Source of the DNA: Dendrolimus kikuchii
Taxonomy: Eukaryota; Arthropoda; Insecta; Lepidoptera; Lasiocampidae
Reading direction: 5' to 3'
Length of the DNA: 64,000 nucleotides
Assembly (NCBI GenBank): GCA_019925095.2
Contig: CM034391.1
Span: forward strand, 26,029,051 to 26,093,050
A model generated the notes under the pieces. It was not told the DNA's origin. It saw nothing but the letters and a program-made list of their open reading frames with translations, and did no database searches. The position numbers and the translations under genes were made by a program. Shown in pieces: positions 1-9,294 of the stretch. The stretch's first letter is position 1. Each line of letters begins with the position of its first letter.

Positions 1-11
1 TAGTGAGCTGA

Positions 12-200
12 AGGGTTAAATCAAACTGGCGTCAAAATTACCTGAAAGTGGAGTTTGTCAACAGCATTATTAAGAAGTACGCGGAAGCCCAGAAGCATCG
101 GCTTCATCATGACGTGAATGTCGAGGCGATCCAGCTCCTCGACAACAAGGACATAACGAGAAGGCTTAAAAGGACCAAATCATTTGAACTAGTGCTATAA
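12..200 (+). pseudogene. C-terminal fragment of a non-LTR reverse transcriptase (Jockey-like)
   Basis: An open stretch of 62 codons runs from just after an in-frame stop at 9-11 to a TAA at 198-200. It reads ...KKYAEAQKHRLHHDVNVEA and finishes RRLKRTKSFELVL-stop. Basic tails with LKR are common at the ends of Jockey-type insect LINE polymerases. No start codon or catalytic domain is present, so this is the 3' end of a 5'-truncated copy, or of one running in from outside the window. An AATAAA lies about 30 bases after the stop. Clade is a judgement from motif style. Confidence 0.5.
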
Positions 201-377
201 ACAAAAGTGTAGTGTAATGTGCTTGCTATTAATAAAGAACACACGAACAAAGTGTCTTCGCCTTAATAGAGACAATAAGAAAAGTGTTAATAGACACTTT
301 CTTACTATGAATACTTTTAGTTAAATTAGATTATATTTAAATTACTTATAGATCTTTATAGATTAGATGGTAATATT

Positions 378-406
378 AATAAGGTATTTCCTTCTAATAC
401 CTTATT
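378..406. repeat. Perfect 10-bp stem-loop
   Basis: The arms aataaggtat and ataccttatt are exact reverse complements around a 9-base loop. AT-rich setting; function unknown, could be chance. Confidence 0.4.
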
Positions 407-424
407 CATACAAAAAAAAAAAAC

Positions 425-652
425 TTGAGAGGTGTCAAGGGACACCCGGATGGAACGAAGTTCCTTTCGATTAATTAGTGAAGGAATTGTAATTGGAATT
501 GAGAGAGAAAAACAGACAGACAGACAGAGAAACATGCGACGCCGCACAGCTTACAATAGCTTACTATAGCAAAAAGTGTCGTGACAACTTTTCGTAAGAA
601 TTTTTTCCGTCTAGCCCCCTTTCACAACGCGCGATAAGGAACTTCGTTCCAA
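425..652 (+). mobile_element. MITE-like element with palindromic termini, copy 1
   Basis: Both ends carry the palindrome ggaacgaagttcc (443-455 and 639-651), so the element has inverted termini about 210 bp apart. A further mini-hairpin gtgtc/gacac lies just outside at 433-446. A second copy lies in the opposite orientation at 10088-10430. No coding sequence. A non-autonomous DNA transposon is the best reading; the superfamily is not determined. Confidence 0.55.
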
Positions 653-935
653 AAAAATTATCTACGCCTTAAAACATGAACCCATTGCAAAGCATACCCT
701 CGATAATGTAGCAGCATTATAATTCGCCATAATATACTCGGCCAACCCTTAACTGCGCCATTTATTTGCAAGCCTAAACCGTTGACAATGGAATCGCATA
801 TTCATGACCTCATCCATTGTTGCCTTTATGAATAAATGTGGACCGTATTCATGGGCGGGCACCGCAACGAGATTTCTCGCCGATTTTTTTGAGAAATATA
901 AAGAAATAACAAGGGGCTTATTGCTCTTTATCATA
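653..935. other. No feature recognised
   Basis: AT-rich sequence with one 61-codon open frame on the minus strand that shows no recognisable motif. Confidence 0.4.
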
Positions 936-968
936 ACTAGCCCGTGGTCGAAATTCGACCATAATAAT
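936..968 (-). mobile_element. Helitron-like 3' end fragment
   Basis: About 33 bp matching the 3' end of the element at 38659-39033: the hairpin ggtcgaaattcgacc followed on the minus strand by CTAGT. LINE-G sequence begins immediately to its right. Confidence 0.45.
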
Positions 969-975
969 TAATTTA

Positions 976-1262
976 TTCGGTGGTTCGGGCATGTGGAAAG
1001 AATGCATGATGAAAGAATGACTAAACAGATATACAATGCAAAAGTGAATGGACGCAGAAGTCGTGGAAGGCCACGACACACCTTTCATGATCAAATTGAT
1101 CGTGTACTAGCAGAAGGTGATGTCAGGAACCTTAAGAACAGACGAGCGTGCATGACAAGGGCTATGAATGTCAAAGAAGCAAGTGAGGTGTGTAAGAATA
1201 AGCCTGAATGGCGCTCTGTTGTTCGTGCCTACCCCGCAAGGGAACTGGCGTGTGGTTATGTG
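976..1262 (+). pseudogene. LINE-G reverse transcriptase C-terminus, copy 1
   Basis: Encodes WFGHVERMHDERMTKQIYN, then RGRPRHTFHDQIDRVL and YPARELA-like sequence, the C-terminal region after the catalytic domain of a non-LTR retrotransposon. 5'-truncated. Near the expected stop the sequence has drifted (ggcgtgtgg instead of ggcgtgaag), so the stop is lost. The residual TATG-type tail follows. Eight copies of this family lie in the window. Clade not assigned. Confidence 0.7.
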
Positions 1263-1433
1263 TGTATGTATATTAATACCTCACAAAATACGTGTAGATG
1301 TGGAGTGTGAAAGTCTTGTATCTCTTTCATCTCTATTTATCACGCATAACCCATATATTATGTTCTTATTTAAATTTTTATGATTTCACCCGTATTATAT
1401 AAATATTTATTCAATTGTTTTTGTTTTTAATAC

Positions 1434-2413
1434 ATACTAGCGTCTCCGGCAGACGTTGTCCTGCTCTGAACAAATAAAAATCTAGGACCCGATCCCAGCG
1501 CCACCTACCGGTTCCAATTGTGGATTTAAACCATCCGGGGACCCACTCAAACACACAAAAACAAAATCACTGAAATCGGTCCAGGTGATTAGGAGGATTC
1601 TAGAACCCGATCTTAGCGCCACCTACCGGTTCTAATTGTGAATCTAAACCATCCGGGAACCCACTCAAACACACAAAAACAAAATCACCAAAATCGGTCC
1701 GGGTGATTAGGAGGATTCTAGAACCCGATCTCAGCGCCACCTACCGGTTCCAACGGGATAAAAAGTATCCTATGCCCGTCTCTTGGTTCTAAGCTACCTC
1801 CCCACCAATTTTTTAACCAACTTCAAAAAAAGGAGGAGGTTCTCAATTGGTCGGGATCTTTTTTTTTTTCATGTATGTTCACCAATTACTCCGAGATTTA
1901 TTATTCGATTTACGTGATTCTTTTTTGTTCGACGCGGAATAGCTGCCATTTGGTCCCCTAAAAATTTGACATAGTTTGGCCCAGTAGTTTTCATTTTATG
2001 AACATTTTTTTGTTCCCGTTTCTTGGGACCTATATTAAAAAAATTTAAGGAGCGCGGCATCTTTCGTAGGTCTACCCATACATAGAGCTAGACACTAAAA
2101 AGTAATAAAAAAAATAAAAAACTTCGTTTAAGAAAACCGACATCAAAAACTAAAAAACTAAAAAGTATAAAGTAACTTTTTTCTAAAGCTATTATTATTA
2201 ATATATATTATATAAAACATCTTGAAGTCGGTGCAAAGTAAAACATAAAAATTACTATATTTTGAAAATTACTAAACACCGACTTTAAGATGTTTTAGAT
2301 TTTTGAAGTCGGTTTTTTTAAACGAAGTTTTTTTATTTTTGCCAAATCGGTACAGCCGTTCTTGAGTTATAAATAGTGTAACTAACACGACTATCTTTTA
2401 TATATTATAGATG
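1434..2413 (-). mobile_element. Helitron-like element, family C, split by a palindromic element
   Basis: On the minus strand this ends GCCGGAGACGCTAGT. Its body contains two copies of a motif reading cagcgccacctaccggttc on the plus strand. The copy runs 1434-1813, is interrupted by family D (1814-2337), and resumes at 2338-2413. Other copies at 17503, 46548, 53767 and 59925 are uninterrupted at this point. The CTAG|T terminus suggests a Helitron; an RTE-type 3' end is the alternative. Confidence 0.6.
1814..2337 (+). mobile_element. Family D palindromic element, copy 1, inserted in family C
   Basis: Starts with a ccaacttc motif and ends gaagtcggtt. Contains an inverted repeat: arm 1 at 2135-2234, arm 2 at 2277-2314 (shortened). 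A longer, nearly complete palindrome of the same family is at 49769-50125. No coding capacity. The junctions interrupt the family C consensus in a run of T. Confidence 0.6.
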
Positions 2414-2595
2414 TGTACAGTTATGTAGTATGGTTTCAGTATTAATAAAAAAATAATATAAGTTTTTAGAATTCATATGTATATAGTCTTTTTCCTGAAT
2501 CGAATTGAGTTAATGCAACAATCCTTTGGCAGTATCACTAAAATTAAAAATAAAACGCCGTAGAACGTAACTGTTTTTGGATTTCGTCATAACAG

Positions 2596-2895
2596 AATTA
2601 ATACAAATTAGCCTCTGTATCCAGCGACGTAATACTGCCAGCCTTCTAGGTACAATGCCCAGCAACAATGGTCTGGTGGGCTGGTGGGTCGCTGGTGGGC
2701 TGTTTTTGGGTGCATTACTATATGGTGTAGACAGGGATAATCGCCGGTCAGTGTCACACCACATTTACATTAAATTTGTCAAGGGGCCTCTACGTATTGG
2801 CCTTCCCATGGCCCCACGCAATCCCTCCAAATGCCTGGGCCATTTTTATGGCCCGTGGTCTACAAAGATATACATGATAATATTAATAATAATAT
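2596..2895 (+). pseudogene. K element: end of retroelement ORF plus 3' region and AAT-rich tail
   Basis: Frame 1 encodes ISLCIQRRNTASLLGTMP, matching the C-terminal motif of the ORF fragment at 21355-21708. It is followed by a conserved 190-bp 3' region shared with 30286-30525 and 58917-59300, and by an irregular aataat tail. This links the ORF family and the 3' region as one retroelement. The name K element is mine. Confidence 0.6.
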
Positions 2896-3010
2896 AGAGA
2901 AAACTTTGACCCCTATTATTGATAATCGTATTCAGACTGCGAGCAAGCCTATAAACCTTGTATAACTGTTATGAATAAGGGGGTAAAAATAAATCCTTGA
3001 AAATAAATTA

Positions 3011-3156
3011 AACCCTACAAATAAAATACACCTATTTCTTCTTCTTTAGCTAGTCTCTGTCCACTTCCGGACGTAGGCCTTCCCAAGTTTGCGCCACATG
3101 TCCCAGGCTCCCGTCTTCCTCGTCCATCTCCTGCCACTGGGTCCCACCGGGGTCAT
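3011..3156 (-). repeat. Dispersed-element fragment, LINE C-terminus-like
   Basis: The minus strand can be read as ...GHVAQTWEGLRPEVDRD-stop, a style I recognise from arthropod retroelement ORF ends. The plus strand begins agtctctgtccacttccgg. Too short for a firm assignment. Confidence 0.35.
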
Positions 3157-3157
3157 A

Positions 3158-3186
3158 GTCTGATGACCTTTCGCAGGTCATCAGAC
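3158..3186. repeat. 11-bp stem hairpin at the edge of a duplicated unit, copy 1
   Basis: Arms gtctgatgacc and ggtcatcagac flank the loop tttcgca. The hairpin, the next 72 bp and SINE-A form a unit repeated in inverted orientation at 8943-9325. Confidence 0.7.
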
Positions 3187-3258
3187 CATGATATTTTGTA
3201 TTTACATTACCAAATGAAGAAGTATCCTATGCATGCGTCCTATGCTATGCGTAATTTT

Positions 3259-3571
3259 ATCCGTGCAAGAACGGAGAAAGAATACAATTTCCAGCGGCCG
3301 GGCGGCCTGTCGTAAGAGGCGCTCTAAACAACCCACAGCCAGGTGGTAGGGCATTTGCCCGACTGGATGTCTACCACCCCTGGTCTAGAGCATGCCGCCA
3401 TAACAACTTTGATTTGTGTTCCGGCATTAGTGGCCAGGTTCCAGACTCACTTAAGAGAGCAGCAGCGCATTTGTAGCACCTTTGGTGTTACAAATGTCCA
3501 TAGGCGATGGTGACCGCTTTCCATCCAGTAGGCCGTCTGCCTGTCTGCTGAACTCCTGCAATAAAAAAAAA
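3259..3571 (+). mobile_element. SINE-A, near full length
   Basis: SINE-A is about 310 bp. It starts ccgtgcaggaacggag (here gcaagaac), has an internal stem ggtggtag/ctaccacc, and ends ctgctgaactcctgcaata plus an A-rich tail. No tRNA-type A or B box seen. The 3' third matches the end of LINE-Q. Open frames that cross SINE-A copies in this window are incidental. Confidence 0.75.
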
Positions 3572-4007
3572 TTGCACATATCTAGCATTAATAGTTTCTG
3601 AGATAAATCCAAACCATAGTGCGATCATAACAGTTCCCTTTTACCTTTATGAACCGTGAAAACATCGATAGAAATCTTCAGAGAGACATTTTTATCTTCT
3701 TTATGTTATTTGATATATATATAAGAACGGCATCACAATAAAATGTTTCTTTGTCAGTAATACATAGGACGCCATTAACTTTTCTGTAAAAGAGTGGTTC
3801 AAGAAGATAAGAATACGCGATCAAGCGCTTATGGTCCTCTTGGGACGTGAGCGAATTAGAAGGACACCAGATTTGCGATTACAATCGGAATGGTCTATCA
3901 TTGGCGTCTGATTCTGTTTCTGTTTATAAAATCATACAAAAGTAACCATTATGGTATTATTATGAGACTACTGATACCCCCGTATGCAACGGCCCTCTGC
4001 TACGGAA
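3572..4007. other. No gene recognised
   Basis: Mixed-composition sequence without a convincing ORF; open frames on the plus strand are shadows of the R1-like fragment on the other strand. Confidence 0.4.
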
Positions 4008-4190
4008 TCATGAAAGTAGATTCAGTGCATAACGGTGTCTTCGAACCCGCATCTGTTGACGGCGGACGAAGACCGCTTGCACTGTACTCTCCTTTTCTCT
4101 CTCGGCGATCTCCTTTTGACTCATTACTGACTCACAGAAGGAGGAATACGCCTGCCAGTGGCTATCGCTGTGGAGCATGGTATCCAAGCA
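4008..4190 (-). pseudogene. R1-like LINE C-terminal fragment
   Basis: The minus strand encodes SHWQAYSSFCESVMSQKEIA followed by an acidic/basic EREKES tail, arginine-rich residues and a stop at 4008-4010. A W..(A)..SFCE.VM..KE.AERE signature is typical of R1-clade insect LINEs, and the same signature occurs at 45946-46127. Only the end of the ORF remains. Confidence 0.6.
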
Positions 4191-4335
4191 TACCTCTACA
4201 TACATCATCTCACTGTAAGCACTATTATGAACAAGGGGGTTATTGAAGACCTGCCCTACTAGTGGCACTTGCAGTAATCGTCATTTTTGGGTTTTTCACT
4301 TTTTTGCAGAAATTGTATCCCAAGGCGCTAAACTA

Positions 4336-4508
4336 TATATATATATAGGTATATAATTGATATCCACGTATATAGTGACTCGTCACGATATCTCAGGAAC
4401 TATATAATACCTATAGACTTGAAATTTGGCATGGACCTTCCTTTCGCCAAGTAAAGGTCAGCTAAGAACGAATATTATGGCACGCGAATCGGGCGGGTAT
4501 CAGCTAGT
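4336..4508 (+). mobile_element. Helitron-like 3' end
   Basis: Ends gggcgggtatcagctagt, a terminal CTAGT style common to lepidopteran Helitron-like elements. The 5' end is not clear. A T-run and SINE-A follow at once. Confidence 0.4.
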
Positions 4509-4518
4509 CTATATTTTT

Positions 4519-4815
4519 TTTTTTTTTTTTTTATTGCAGGAGATCAGCAGACAGGCAGACGGCCCACTTAATGGAAAGCGGTTACCATCACCTATGGACA
4601 TTTGCAGCACCAAAGTTGCTACAAATGCGGTGCTGCTCTCTTAAGGGAGACTGGAACCTGGTCACTAATGCCGGAACACAACGCAAGGTTGTTATGGCGA
4701 CATACTTTAGACTAGGGGCATTTGTAGCAACTTTGGTGCTGCAAATGTCCATAGGTGATGGTAACCGCTTTCCATTAAGTGGGCCGTCTGGCTGTCTGCT
4801 GAGCTCTTGCAATAA
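4519..4815. mobile_element. SINE-A folded back on itself
   Basis: A minus-oriented SINE-A (4519 to about 4715, T-run then gcaggagatcagcagacagg) runs straight into a plus-oriented SINE-A 3' part (about 4718-4815, ending gagctcttgcaataaaa). The outer ~95 bp are inverted repeats of each other with about 100 bp between. Confidence 0.7.
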
Positions 4816-4850
4816 AAAAAAATTGTTATTTAGATATCTAAAAATATGTT

Positions 4851-4943
4851 ATAAAACTACGGTTTTAAGCGCGGTAATTTTATTTATTAAAAAACCAAAA
4901 TCAAATGAAATTACCGCGCTTAAAACCGTAAAAACGTAGTTTT
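4851..4943. repeat. Perfect 22-bp inverted repeat hairpin
   Basis: 4859-4880 and 4908-4929 are exact reverse complements (core ttaagcgcggtaa). The stem continues with a bulge (aaaacta / tagtttt). A related single arm is at about 33695-33735 (ttaccgcactaaaaatcg), so this is a dispersed foldback or MITE. Confidence 0.6.
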
Positions 4944-5251
4944 ATTATGTATACAAGTCGCGAAAACTTAATAAAAATATGTTTACCGCGTTTTTTCGAA
5001 ATCGCCATTTTGCAAGTACTGCATGTGCTATAAAGGAGGGCAGAGTATTCATTTGATTGAGAAACAGCGTATTCCATTATGATGTTGTTTGGTAAACAAA
5101 CTTAATAAGATCCCGCAAAGTTTATGTATGAAAGCTTGAAACTTAAACCATCATGTAACTCACCCACTTTTCTTTATGGCCAATTTTTACTTTTATGCTT
5201 TTTCTTTCAGTTAAATTAAATTACTTATGTGATGCGAGTCGCGATTTATTA
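4944..5251. other. No gene recognised
   Basis: AT-rich flank of the R4/Dong-like element. It ends with the TAA-rich sequence tttattat at 5244-5251 that abuts the element's 3' end. Confidence 0.4.
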
Positions 5252-5426
5252 TCCAAAATTTTACATTTTTTTTTAAATATACATATAAAGATATTTTTTT
5301 ATAAAAAAATAGATAATATTATTCTTTTATAAAAATATATCAAAAATAAAATACATATTCAATAAAAAAAAATGTAAAATCTTGCATCTCATCGCCAGCG
5401 GGGCCTGGGGTCCAAACTACCGATGG

Positions 5427-8195
5427 TTATGGCTCCAGAGACAGGAACCTCCTCACAATTCGTGCCGTGTCCAAGAGTGCTGCCTTCTGTATCTGGCCCT
5501 TCACCCAGCTTCCTAGCGAAAGCCTCTCTAGATGACGGTCGAGGCTTTTCGCTATAAGACCATTGACGCTAACAACTATCGGCACAATGCTCGTTGACTC
5601 CAGACGCCACATAGCCGTAACCTCGTGAGCAAGATCCAAGTATTTACTTAGTTTTTCTTTTTCTTTCTTCACGAGGTTATCGTCATGTGGGATACTGATG
5701 TCAACGAGTATTGCTCGCCGTGCAGATCGATCTATTATCACGATATCAGGCTTATTGGCTACAATAGTCCTGTCCGTGATAACTGATCGATCCCAGTAGA
5801 GCGTGGCACGACTGTTTTCAAGAACTGGCTCCGGCGAGTACTGGTAATAAGGCACCTCCGTTTCCACAAGACCGTAACGAAGGGCAAGTTGCTGGTGGAT
5901 AATCCTGGCTACGAGGTTATGTCTGTGCAAATACTCGCCGTTAGAAAGATGTGAACAGCCGGAAACAATATGCCTGAGGGATTCACCTGGGCGATGACAT
6001 GCCCGACAGATGTCTGAGGTGCCATCCTTCAGGATATATTTCCGGTAGTTATTCGTCTTAATAACTTCGTCCATAATTGCAAAGACAAAACCTTCAGTTT
6101 CTCCAAAGAGGTTACCGAACCGTAGCCAGTTTACCGACGCTGACAGATCTACATCGGGCCCTGTTAAGGCCCGATAAAACCTGCCATGCAGCTCCTTGCT
6201 CTTCCATACGTTGATGCGGTCGGAGGTGCTCAGTACTGCCAAATTGCACCAGTTCTCTTTAGCCAACGCGAGCGTGGTAAGACCTTTGTCTACTGCCACA
6301 ACATCTTTATGCAAGCCCACGTTCATCTTAAGGAAATATGCCCTGAGATTGTTCACCTCGCGATTGTGCAGATCCTTGGCATTTAGAAAGCCTCGGCCTC
6401 CACATCTTCGCGAGATGTACAATCTCATTACTGATGAACGTGGGTGATGCATACGATGTTTTGTCAGTAGGCAACGGACTCTTCGATCTAGGGCGTCCAG
6501 CTCCGTTTGAGTCCACCTAAGTATGCCAAAGGAGTATGCCAACACGGGCATAACCCAGCTGTTGAAGGCTCTGACCTTATTTCCACCTGAGAGAAGGCTG
6601 GTTAAAACCTTCCTCAGGCGGCAAAAGAATCGGTCCTTCACCGTCTGTTTTACGTCCGCGTCGGCTATACCTAAAGACTCTGACATACCCAGGTACTTGT
6701 ATGTCTCGGTCTCGGAGAGGGATTTGAGAGACATGTTCTCTGAGAGTTGTAAATTCGGTGAATTTACAACTTTCCCTCGCCGCACATGCATGACCGCACA
6801 CTTTTCTATCCCGAATTCCATATTAATTGACTTACTGAAGCGTTCTGTTGTCTTCAGTAATTCAATCAAGTCTGGTTCGTTGGAAGCGAAAAGTTTGAGG
6901 TCATCCATATACAGCAAGTGCGACACGATCTCACCCCCTCTTCGAAACCGATAGCCTAGCTTTGAGGACTCTAGCAAAGTGCTAAGAGGGTTCAATGCTA
7001 GGCAAAACCACAAGGGACTCAAGCTGTCGCCCTGGAATATTCCACGCTCGATATTTATCTCGCCCTCCGGCAAAGGAACCCCTCCTCCCCCTGGAACCCT
7101 AAGGTATGTGACCCATTGCCTCATACATGCCTGAAGAAAGGTTCTCAGAGTTGCATCGACTTTATACAACTCTAAGACTCTCATCAACCATGTATGCGGC
7201 ACTGAGTCATATGCCTTTTTGTAGTCGATCCAGGCGACGGAGAGATTTCTTCTATTCCGTCGGGCTTGTTGGCTAACAGTTGTGTCAATGAGAAGCAATT
7301 CTTTCGTACCACGTGACCCAGCCTTACATCCATTTTGGGTGATTGCCAAAATGTTATTATTATAAAAATAATTTGATAATTTTTTTTCCAAAATGGATGT
7401 AAGGAGCTTGTAGATGGTGGGCAAGCATGTGATTGGTCTATAATTTTTGGGTTCAGTGGTACAGCCAGATTTGAAGAGTAAATGGGTGACGCCTGTCGTC
7501 ATAAAGGTTGGAAGCGAACCACGATCAACAGCTTCTTGGAATTGATTAGCCAAGCAACCATGCGAGCTTTTGAACCACTTGATCCAAAAGTTATGCAATC
7601 CGTCCGGCCCTGGACTTTTCCAGTTATGTGCCGAACGAATTGCATTACCAACATCAAGTGGTTCAATGGTAATAGGTTCCATATCTGGCACCTGTTCGCA
7701 TGATTGCTTGATCACCTCAATCCAGTCACCCTCCGTGTGACTGACAGGCACTGACCAGATACTGCGCCAAAAAGAAGCCATGGCATCAGTATTTGGTATT
7801 TGCCTGTCAGCGACACTATCGCTAGATTTCTCCCAACCTCTATAAACCCTTTTCTCTTCACTTTGGAAGGTCCGATTCAAGAAGTATCTATCCGCTCGCT
7901 CTTTGTATCGGCGGATTCTATTTGCCCATGCATAGACTTTTTGCTTCCAGAAGTCTATACGCTCCGTGGCTCTGGCCATATGTTCACTGGGACTGATGTT
8001 AGTACCAGCGAATGCCTGAGCCACGAAGCGCATAACTCGGGGCCGGGAATTGCCAGCCCGGAAGCAGATTAATTTGGCTATGAGAACTCTGGCCCTGTCG
8101 ATACGACGGTCGATCCGTATTTGCCAGGCAGGTTTGCCGCTTGCAGGTCGGGTAGGCTGTGTATTTGGAACATGGGCAATTTTGGAACGCGTGGC
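5427..8195 (-). CDS. Reverse transcriptase with CCHC knuckle and restriction-like endonuclease (R4/Dong-like)
   Basis: The ATG-started ORF (8033 to 5427) is 868 codons with no internal stop. The same frame is open up to a TAG at 8196-8198 and includes KPAWQIRIDRRIDRARVLIA, so the true start is probably upstream of 8033. Motifs on the 868-residue numbering: WKSPGPDGL (138-146), NYRPITCLP (197-205), fingers/palm WIDYKKAYDSVPH (268-280), GIFQGDSLSP (331-340), catalytic YMDD (375-378), thumb YKYLG (445-449), CX2C-H-C knuckle (C676, C679, H688, C693), and a PD-(D/E)XK-type nuclease with KPD (761-763) and VDI (777-779). A C-terminal nuclease after one polymerase domain is the layout of the R2/R4/NeSL group; YMDD and the TAA-repeat flanks favour R4/Dong. 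Such proteins nick the target and reverse-transcribe their own RNA onto it. The catalytic residues I can see are intact, so the copy is young. Known: domain order. Inferred: clade and activity. Confidence 0.85.
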   Translation of the reverse strand, partial: ATRSKIAHVPNTQPTRPASGKPAWQIRIDRRIDRARVLIAKLICFRAGNSRPRVMRFVAQAFAGTNISPSEHMARATERIDFWKQKVYAWANRIRRYKERADRYFLNRTFQSEEKRVYRGWEKSSDSVADRQIPNTDAMASFWRSIWSVPVSHTEGDWIEVIKQSCEQVPDMEPITIEPLDVGNAIRSAHNWKSPGPDGLHNFWIKWFKSSHGCLANQFQEAVDRGSLPTFMTTGVTHLLFKSGCTTEPKNYRPITCLPTIYKLLTSILEKKLSNYFYNNNILAITQNGCKAGSRGTKELLLIDTTVSQQARRNRRNLSVAWIDYKKAYDSVPHTWLMRVLELYKVDATLRTFLQACMRQWVTYLRVPGGGGVPLPEGEINIERGIFQGDSLSPLWFCLALNPLSTLLESSKLGYRFRRGGEIVSHLLYMDDLKLFASNEPDLIELLKTTERFSKSINMEFGIEKCAVMHVRRGKVVNSPNLQLSENMSLKSLSETETYKYLGMSESLGIADADVKQTVKDRFFCRLRKVLTSLLSGGNKVRAFNSWVMPVLAYSFGILRWTQTELDALDRRVRCLLTKHRMHHPRSSVMRLYISRRCGGRGFLNAKDLHNREVNNLRAYFLKMNVGLHKDVVAVDKGLTTLALAKENWCNLAVLSTSDRINVWKSKELHGRFYRALTGPDVDLSASVNWLRFGNLFGETEGFVFAIMDEVIKTNNYRKYILKDGTSDICRACHRPGESLRHIVSGCSHLSNGEYLHRHNLVARIIHQQLALRYGLVETEVPYYQYSPEPVLENSRATLYWDRSVITDRTIVANKPDIVIIDRSARRAILVDISIPHDDNLVKKEKEKLSKYLDLAHEVTAMWRLESTSIVPIVVSVNGLIAKSLDRHLERLSLGSWVKGQIQKAALLDTARIVRRFLSLEP

Positions 8196-8365
8196 CTATT
8201 TAAGATAGGCTGATCTCGGAATTCTTGAATCGAGTGTTCCAAAGTCCTTCTCAACTGCTCATTAATCTGGATACTTACATCACCTACCACTAGGCCATCT
8301 GACACGTCGTCCATGGTAAAGTTCACCGGCCTCTGCGTGTCCGCAGGCGGTGCCGGTGATGTAGG
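8078..8365 (-). pseudogene. Out-of-frame N-terminal part of the R4/Dong-like ORF
   Basis: A second minus-strand frame, open from the AAT run, reads NNNYKPTSPAPPADTQRPVN, then VSIQINEQLRR and NRPRVPKLPMFQIHSLPDLQ, and stops at 8078. R4/Dong-type proteins have a PRxPKL-like motif before the basic PW..R..RI segment found here in the RT frame. The switch of frame around 8125-8180 is therefore a frameshift, probably with loss of intervening sequence. No N-terminal zinc finger is visible. Confidence 0.55.
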
Positions 8366-8370
8366 CTTGT

Positions 8371-8388
8371 AATTATTATTATTATTAA
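8371..8388. repeat. (ATT)n microsatellite at the 5' junction of the R4/Dong-like element
   Basis: aattattattattattaat lies next to the first coding bases of the element. TAA repeats are the reported target of Dong elements. Confidence 0.7.
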
Positions 8389-8942
8389 TATCTCTACGGA
8401 CTCGAGTTCCGTACCCTTTTTTACTACTTAATTTCTATGAAAAATTTTAGAGTCCATACACGCTTATTGTTTATTTTTGTTATTGTGTGTGACATTAATT
8501 TAGTAATTTTTATGTTATGGTGTACCTTAAGAATAACTTATTATATTAATATATTCTAATTTTAATACTGAACTTATACTAATGTAGAGTGTATCTGTTA
8601 CACGCTGGTGTTGTGAGGAAGTGCATGTGCAGTGTTGGCCTTATATCTATACTTATATATAGTCCTATCTAGTGCCATGTGTGTTGTTTTTTTTTCTTTT
8701 CTGTGCCTGGGTTATTAATTTTTAGGCTCTTTGTGTGTCTTGGTTTGTTTGTGGAGTGTGCGTGTAATGCAATGCGATGGTAGTGGGCGTAGGTTTGAGT
8801 ATGTGTATAAGTTTTATTGTTAGTTATGTGTTTGTGACTTTGTGTGGTGATTTTGAGTTTGTAATTGACAACTGTCATTACATGACAGAGAGAGAAAAGT
8901 CGGCACAAAGGATATGTTATTTATATCCACAACTATCTAATT
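8389..8942. other. No gene recognised
   Basis: AT- and GT-rich sequence. The open frames present are low-complexity and without motifs. Confidence 0.4.
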
Positions 8943-9228
8943 ACGCAGACGGCCTACTTGATGGAAAGCGGTTACCATCGCCTATGAACATTTGCAACAC
9001 TAAAGGTGCAAATGCGCTGCTGCTCTCTTAAGGGAAACTGGAACCTGGTCACTAATGCCGGAACACCACTCAAGGCTGTTATGGCGGCGTACTCTAGACC
9101 AGGGGTGGTAGCCATCCAGTCGGCCAAATATGCTACCACCTGGCTGTGGGTTTTTTTTGTCGCCTCTTACGACAGGCCGCCCGGCCGCAGGAAGTTGTAT
9201 TCTTTCTTCGTTCCTGCACGGATAAAAT
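8943..9228 (-). mobile_element. SINE-A lacking its 3' tail
   Basis: Begins within the tail (cgcagacggcctacttgatgg) and runs to the 5' end cgttcctgcacggat. It is joined to a 72-bp segment and a hairpin also seen beside the copy at 3259. Confidence 0.75.
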
Positions 9229-9294
9229 TACGCATAGGATAGGACGCACGCATAGGATATTTCTTCATTTGGTAATGTAAATACAAAATATCAT

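Larger units (their letters stand above)
5252..8370 (-). mobile_element. R4/Dong-like non-LTR retrotransposon, nearly complete ORF
   Basis: Element limits on the minus strand: a 5' side at an (AAT)n run (8371-8388), then an ORF region, a stop at 5427-5429, a 175-bp AT-rich 3' UTR and a 3' junction at TAA-rich DNA (5244-5251). The same 3' UTR ends copy 2 at another ATT run (13365-13380). The 5' region is incomplete: the N-terminal reading frame is shifted and probably shortened. Confidence 0.75.

Noticed and set aside
3890..4246. 118-codon plus-strand frame
   Set aside because: Overlaps the R1-like SFCESVMSQKE signature on the minus strand, which is the meaningful reading.
6186..8072. Plus-strand frames opposite the long ORF
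   Set aside because: Antisense shadows of the reverse transcriptase gene.
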